From the NCBI GenBank assembly GCA_014549065.1, contig JACDOX010000133.1, forward strand, positions 966,472 to 1,030,471: a stretch of DNA of 64,000 nucleotides, written 5' to 3'. The notes under the pieces are model-generated. The model saw only the letters and a list, made by a program, of their open reading frames with translations. It was not told where the DNA came from and made no database searches. Below are positions 60,335-64,000 of the stretch, piece after piece. Within the stretch, counting starts at the first letter, position 1. Every line of letters begins with the position of its first letter. The DNA comes from Cardinalis cardinalis. Lineage: Eukaryota > Chordata > Aves > Passeriformes > Cardinalidae. A program made the position numbers and the translations under genes.

Positions 60335-60700
60335 GTTCTTAGACTCCCAAGATNACTGAGGTNGGAAAANCCCTCCAAGACCATCAAGTCCAACCTGTGC
60401 CCCATCCNCACCTTGTCCCCAGCCCAGAGCACTGAGTGCCACCTCCTTGGACACCTCCAGGGATGGGCACTGCAACCCTCCCTGGGCAGCTCCAATCCCT
60501 TTCCATGAGGAAACTCCTGCTGATGTCCAACCTGNGCCTGAGGCCGTTCCCTCTNCTCCTGTCCCTGTTCCTNGAGCAGATCCCAACCTCCCCTAGCTGT
60601 CCCCTCCTGTCATGGAGCTGTGCAGACCAAGAAGGTCCCTCCTGATCCTCCTTTCTCCCTCAGCTNCTCCTCACAGGACGGACTCCTGGCTCTTCCCACA
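60335..60700 (-). mobile_element. CR1 LINE fragment, longest in window
   Basis: Read on the plus strand, the order is GGAAAANCCCTCCAAGACCA, TCAAGTCCAACC, CACCTCCAGGGATGGGCACT, CTGGGCAGCTCCAATCCCTT, TGAGGCCGTTCCCTC, then AGGTCCCTCCTGATCCTCC. All are in reverse-complement CR1 order over about 365 bases. It extends further 5' than the other copies and is unusually rich in Ns (more than ten). No intact frame. Confidence 0.9.
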
Positions 60701-61140
60701 GCTTGGACCCTCTTTCCTTGGGATGCCTCACTGAATTCCTGCAGCCACCCTGCCCAAACAGCCCTGATGACACACTTTGTGGTCACATCTGCTCCCTCAC
60801 CTTCCTCCTGTGACGCCAAGGAAAAACCCAAGAGCCCTCTGAGATGACGCTCGCCTGCTGTTGATTTAACCGGGTTTGGGTAAATCTGTTCTTCTGCAAA
60901 CGCTCACCAGGGCAAGCTGTCCCTTCTTGAGCTTGTGCAAATAAAATAAGGATGCAAACACNACTGCAAACTCTCTAAGTGTGTGGTTCATCCTGACATC
61001 AAGTTTNATTCTGTAGCTCAGTTTCAATTTTTGCAGTGTTTATTTGATGGTGTTGTGGTTTTTTTATCTCCAGGCTTTTTGTGCCACCAAGGGAAGCCAC
61101 CAGCTTTGCTCCTTTCTTTTAGCTCCTAAATTATTCTTAT
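60701..61140. other. Unassigned non-coding DNA
   Basis: No gene or repeat recognised between the CR1 fragment and the trinucleotide quasi-palindrome. Confidence 0.5.
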
Positions 61141-61207
61141 TCTTATTAGTATTAATAGTAACAGTAACAGTAACAATAATAACAATAACAACAACAACAA
61201 CAACAAC

Positions 61208-61295
<88 letters not shown>

Positions 61296-61335
61296 GTTTT
61301 TATTATTATTACTGTTATTATTACTATTATATAGT
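61141..61335. repeat. Compound (AAC)n(AAT)n(ATT)n quasi-palindrome
   Basis: (AAC)n at about 61180-61209, then (AAT)11 to 61242, then (ATT)n to about 61295. The AAT and ATT halves are reverse complements about a centre near 61242. The outer flanks (AATAGTAACAGTAACAG at left, CTGTTATTATTACTATT at right) are also nearly complementary. This makes a quasi-palindrome of about 190 bases. Confidence 0.95.
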
Positions 61336-64000
61336 TTTTTATAGAGGTTTTTGGAAAAAAAAAAATCAGTGACCATTTTCTCACTGCCTTCAGTCAGGCT
61401 GGAATTTCACTCTCCCTAGTTTACCTTTCCCTGGTTGCTCCCAGTGTGAAAAGCTTTGGTTGGGAATTTACCAAAGCNAGAAAATCAGCCTGACTCTGGA
61501 AATTCTGTTGTTTACTTTAAAGCACATTTTGTTTCCATTTTGTTATAAATATGCATGAAGTGAAAATCTGCTGTTGTGGAGGGGCTGTCACTTCAGCAGC
61601 AGCTCCAGCAGGATGTCTCCCTCCAACCCATGGNAAATCATCCTGGGGATGGTGGGCACAGCCCTGGGAGGCATCAGCACATCCTTTGGGCTTCTCTGCA
61701 AATCAGTGAGAGCTTAAAATTATTCTAAAAGAGAAAAAAATGGAATAAAATCTCTCTTCCTCTTGAGAGCAAATGGANTGTGTGTCCCACAAAGAGGAAA
61801 AACAGCAGCAAAAATTTAAGAAGATGACAGAAATTTGAGTTTCCAGCAAATCCCTTTAATTGCAGTCCAGGTTCGCATGAGATGTGTTTAGATATTGGGC
61901 CTNCTTGGAGTGGAAGGATTTATTTTAATTCATATTTAAACGAGACAACACAGAAGATGAGCAGAGAAACCAGACTGGTAGGGAAGAAAAACAGAAAATA
62001 AATGTAAGCTGCTCACACTCAGCTTCCTGGAAGGGTTTTGTAATATCTTAAGCTCTTGTTTATTCAAATTAAAATGCACCTGATCCTTTGATGAGCAGAA
62101 CAAGCCAAGCCCTGCCCTCCCCAGCAGGACTGCTCTGGGTCTGTGTCCATGAAGGGTTGGAAGAGGTTTTGGAGAATCCTGGGAGAGGAAATGGGGTCTT
62201 TAATCCACTTTCACATCTCCCCAGCCCCTCACTGCAACCTCTGCCCTGAGAGCGCTGAGGACAGAGGTGACTTTTCAACCCTCATCTCCTGGAGGCTCCC
62301 TGAGGATTCCCAGGACATTATTTTGGAAGTGGGGATCACCTTTCCCAGCCAAATCCCNCCCTGCTGCCCAAGGTCTGGGATGGAGCAGCACTCATCCCCT
62401 CACTCTGCAACCTGCCCTAGGCTGGAGTATTTTATTCTGATTCTAAAGGAAAACCTNAGCTTTATGATGCAAACTCCAATCATGTAAAGAACAGGGAAAG
62501 TGTGAGGAGGTTTGATCCCTTTCCATGCGTTTTCTCCTGGCTGCAGGGGCAGGAACACNGTGCTGAAAGGCACGAGCTCCAGGCTCTGCCGACATCTCTA
62601 TGAAAAGTTGCTGTTTACAGATCTGTCAGAGATTTAGCTTTGATGATGTAACGTTGGCAAATGCCACATGGACCTTCCCTGACACTGTTTTTCTAACAAA
62701 TGGCTCTTTTTCTCTGCCGTGACTTGGAAAAAAGAAAGAAGGAGTTTGAAGAGGTTCTGAACCTTTAAAACATTTGAGTTTTGTTCAGTGTCTACCAGAT
62801 TTAGTTTGATAAAATATCTGACCTCCCACTCCAAAGTTATCTCCCGCATTTTCTATCCCAGTGCTCCCACTTACAGGAAAAAAAATCTCTTTTATTAAAT
62901 ATTGTGAAACCCTGATTAGAAGTAGAGTTAGACAGGAACTGTCTGCTGTATTTATAGGATGGCTGAGGGTCTCAGGATGAGCAGGGATTTTTAGGAAGAC
63001 CTCAGGTATCACAAATTGTGGTTGAGCAAGGAGAAAAATATTACAAAGAAGGGAAAGACACCTCCAAACCTCAAAGGGAGGAATTCAACTCTGGAGCTGG
63101 AAAAATCAGGNGAATTTAAGGAATAGGAGCACAGAGGAGGCCAGGAGAGCAGAAAGGGAGAAAAACCCTAAAATTGTGAGCAGGAGGATTTCTCCTAGCG
63201 TTTAGCACCTCTTATTTTAGAGGAGGAGTCAGGGAAATGGGGGAGACACTCTGGATTTCCAGGAAGCGTCTCCAGCCCACAAAATCCCTCCCAGAGATGC
63301 CCATTGGTATCAATATTTCCTCTGTGTTCTAGGATGTGCCACNACCCAGCTGCTCCCAGCAGTGCCTGGGGAAGGCTGAGGGCTGGGACAGGTAAATTTT
63401 CAAGTAAATTTGGTGGGACAGGTAAATTTTCCCTCCTACTTTGCCACCNTATTGCTGGTGTCACCTCTGTCACCTCACCCNGTCCTGGGGCATTGCTGGA
63501 AAATCATCCCAGGGCTTGGAGAGAGAAAGAAAGAGGAGAATTGGGAATGGAAGAGGTGTCTAATCATTAAAGATGCATGTCATTAATTAAGGGCATTGAT
63601 TAATAGGATGAGTGTCCTGCAGGATTTTTTGGGGTTGCCTGACTGAGCTCAGCACAGATCAGGTCTGTGGTGGAGGGAAACTCTCTCCCACGGCAACAAT
63701 TTCATGGATTGCCCACAAAATGCAAGCCAAGGCCAAGAGAAATTCCTTGGTTTCNACCATCTGAGGCTGTAAATGAGCTGTCAACTTCCAAAAATGCATT
63801 AATTTAGNCCACAAAAATGTGCACTGAGCAATCGAGGAAGGGGAGGAAAACACCTCAGAGGTTGGTGTGGAGCACAGCAAAGCAGCTGGGTCTGGAGGAG
63901 TGGGATGATGCTCCAGCAGCATCCAGAGCTCCTCCTTTGGGGAAGAAAGTTTAAATTTGAAGGGCCCAGGTGGAGATGCTGAGGTTTCAAATTTTCATCT
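61336..64000. other. Unassigned non-coding DNA
   Basis: No gene or transposon recognised. A 30-bp tandem duplication (GGGACAGGTAAATTTTC at 63385 and 63415) is present. Open frames are short and overlapping. Confidence 0.5.

Noticed and set aside
61044..61384. Poly-Ile, poly-Thr and poly-Asn/Tyr open frames
   Set aside because: These are translations of the AAC/AAT/ATT microsatellite.
1..64000. Operons, CRISPR arrays, riboswitches, tRNA or rRNA genes
   Set aside because: No regularly spaced identical repeats with unique spacers, no tRNA cloverleaf boxes and no rRNA-like conserved cores were seen. The repeat content is vertebrate.

Overview
The window looks like non-coding DNA from a bird, probably a songbird (passerine). 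The case rests on repeats. At least twelve 5'-truncated CR1 LINE fragments carry the avian 3'-end signature (forms of AATGGTTTGGGTTGGAAGG), on both strands. Two retroviral LTR-like elements (27707-28291 and 37827-38224) resemble, from memory, songbird LTR families. Base composition is moderate, introns or intergenic DNA would fit, and more than one hundred isolated Ns plus one 110-base gap (49605-49714) indicate a draft assembly.

No protein-coding gene, rRNA, tRNA or CRISPR array can be supported. The longest open frames (about 180-210 codons) contain no domain I recognise, begin in low-complexity DNA or at non-ATG codons, overlap equally long frames on the other strand, or are translations of microsatellites. 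The only gene-like signal I would test is a small CpG cluster at 55375-55560. It has an ATG in good context, a consensus donor at 55587, and a possible 32-base second exon at 55794-55825. This is weak.

Layout. 1-8.9 kb: CR1 pieces, an 84-bp tandem duplication, a 27-bp-stem hairpin (4601-4681) and a G-rich 9-bp array. 8.9-23.7 kb: mostly featureless sequence with CR1 remnants, a pentamer/decamer array and short tandem duplications. 23.7-30.3 kb: the most structured part, with two families of local duplicates (23700/25570 and 26861/29728) and a solo LTR with exact 5-bp target duplications between the second pair. 32-39.2 kb: three plus-strand CR1 copies and a second solo LTR. 39.2-57 kb: few repeats, several A/T-rich homeodomain- and GATA-motif stretches that could be conserved non-coding elements, an (AAT)n tract, and the hexamer array that swallowed the assembly gap. 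57-64 kb: an 18-bp AT-rich minisatellite, a long CR1 fragment and a compound (AAC)(AAT)(ATT) quasi-palindrome.

Nothing here forms an operon, pathway or recognisable new biological system. The value lies in transposon history, local duplications, secondary-structure-forming DNA and possible regulatory elements. All family assignments are from recall of consensus patterns, not from a database search.
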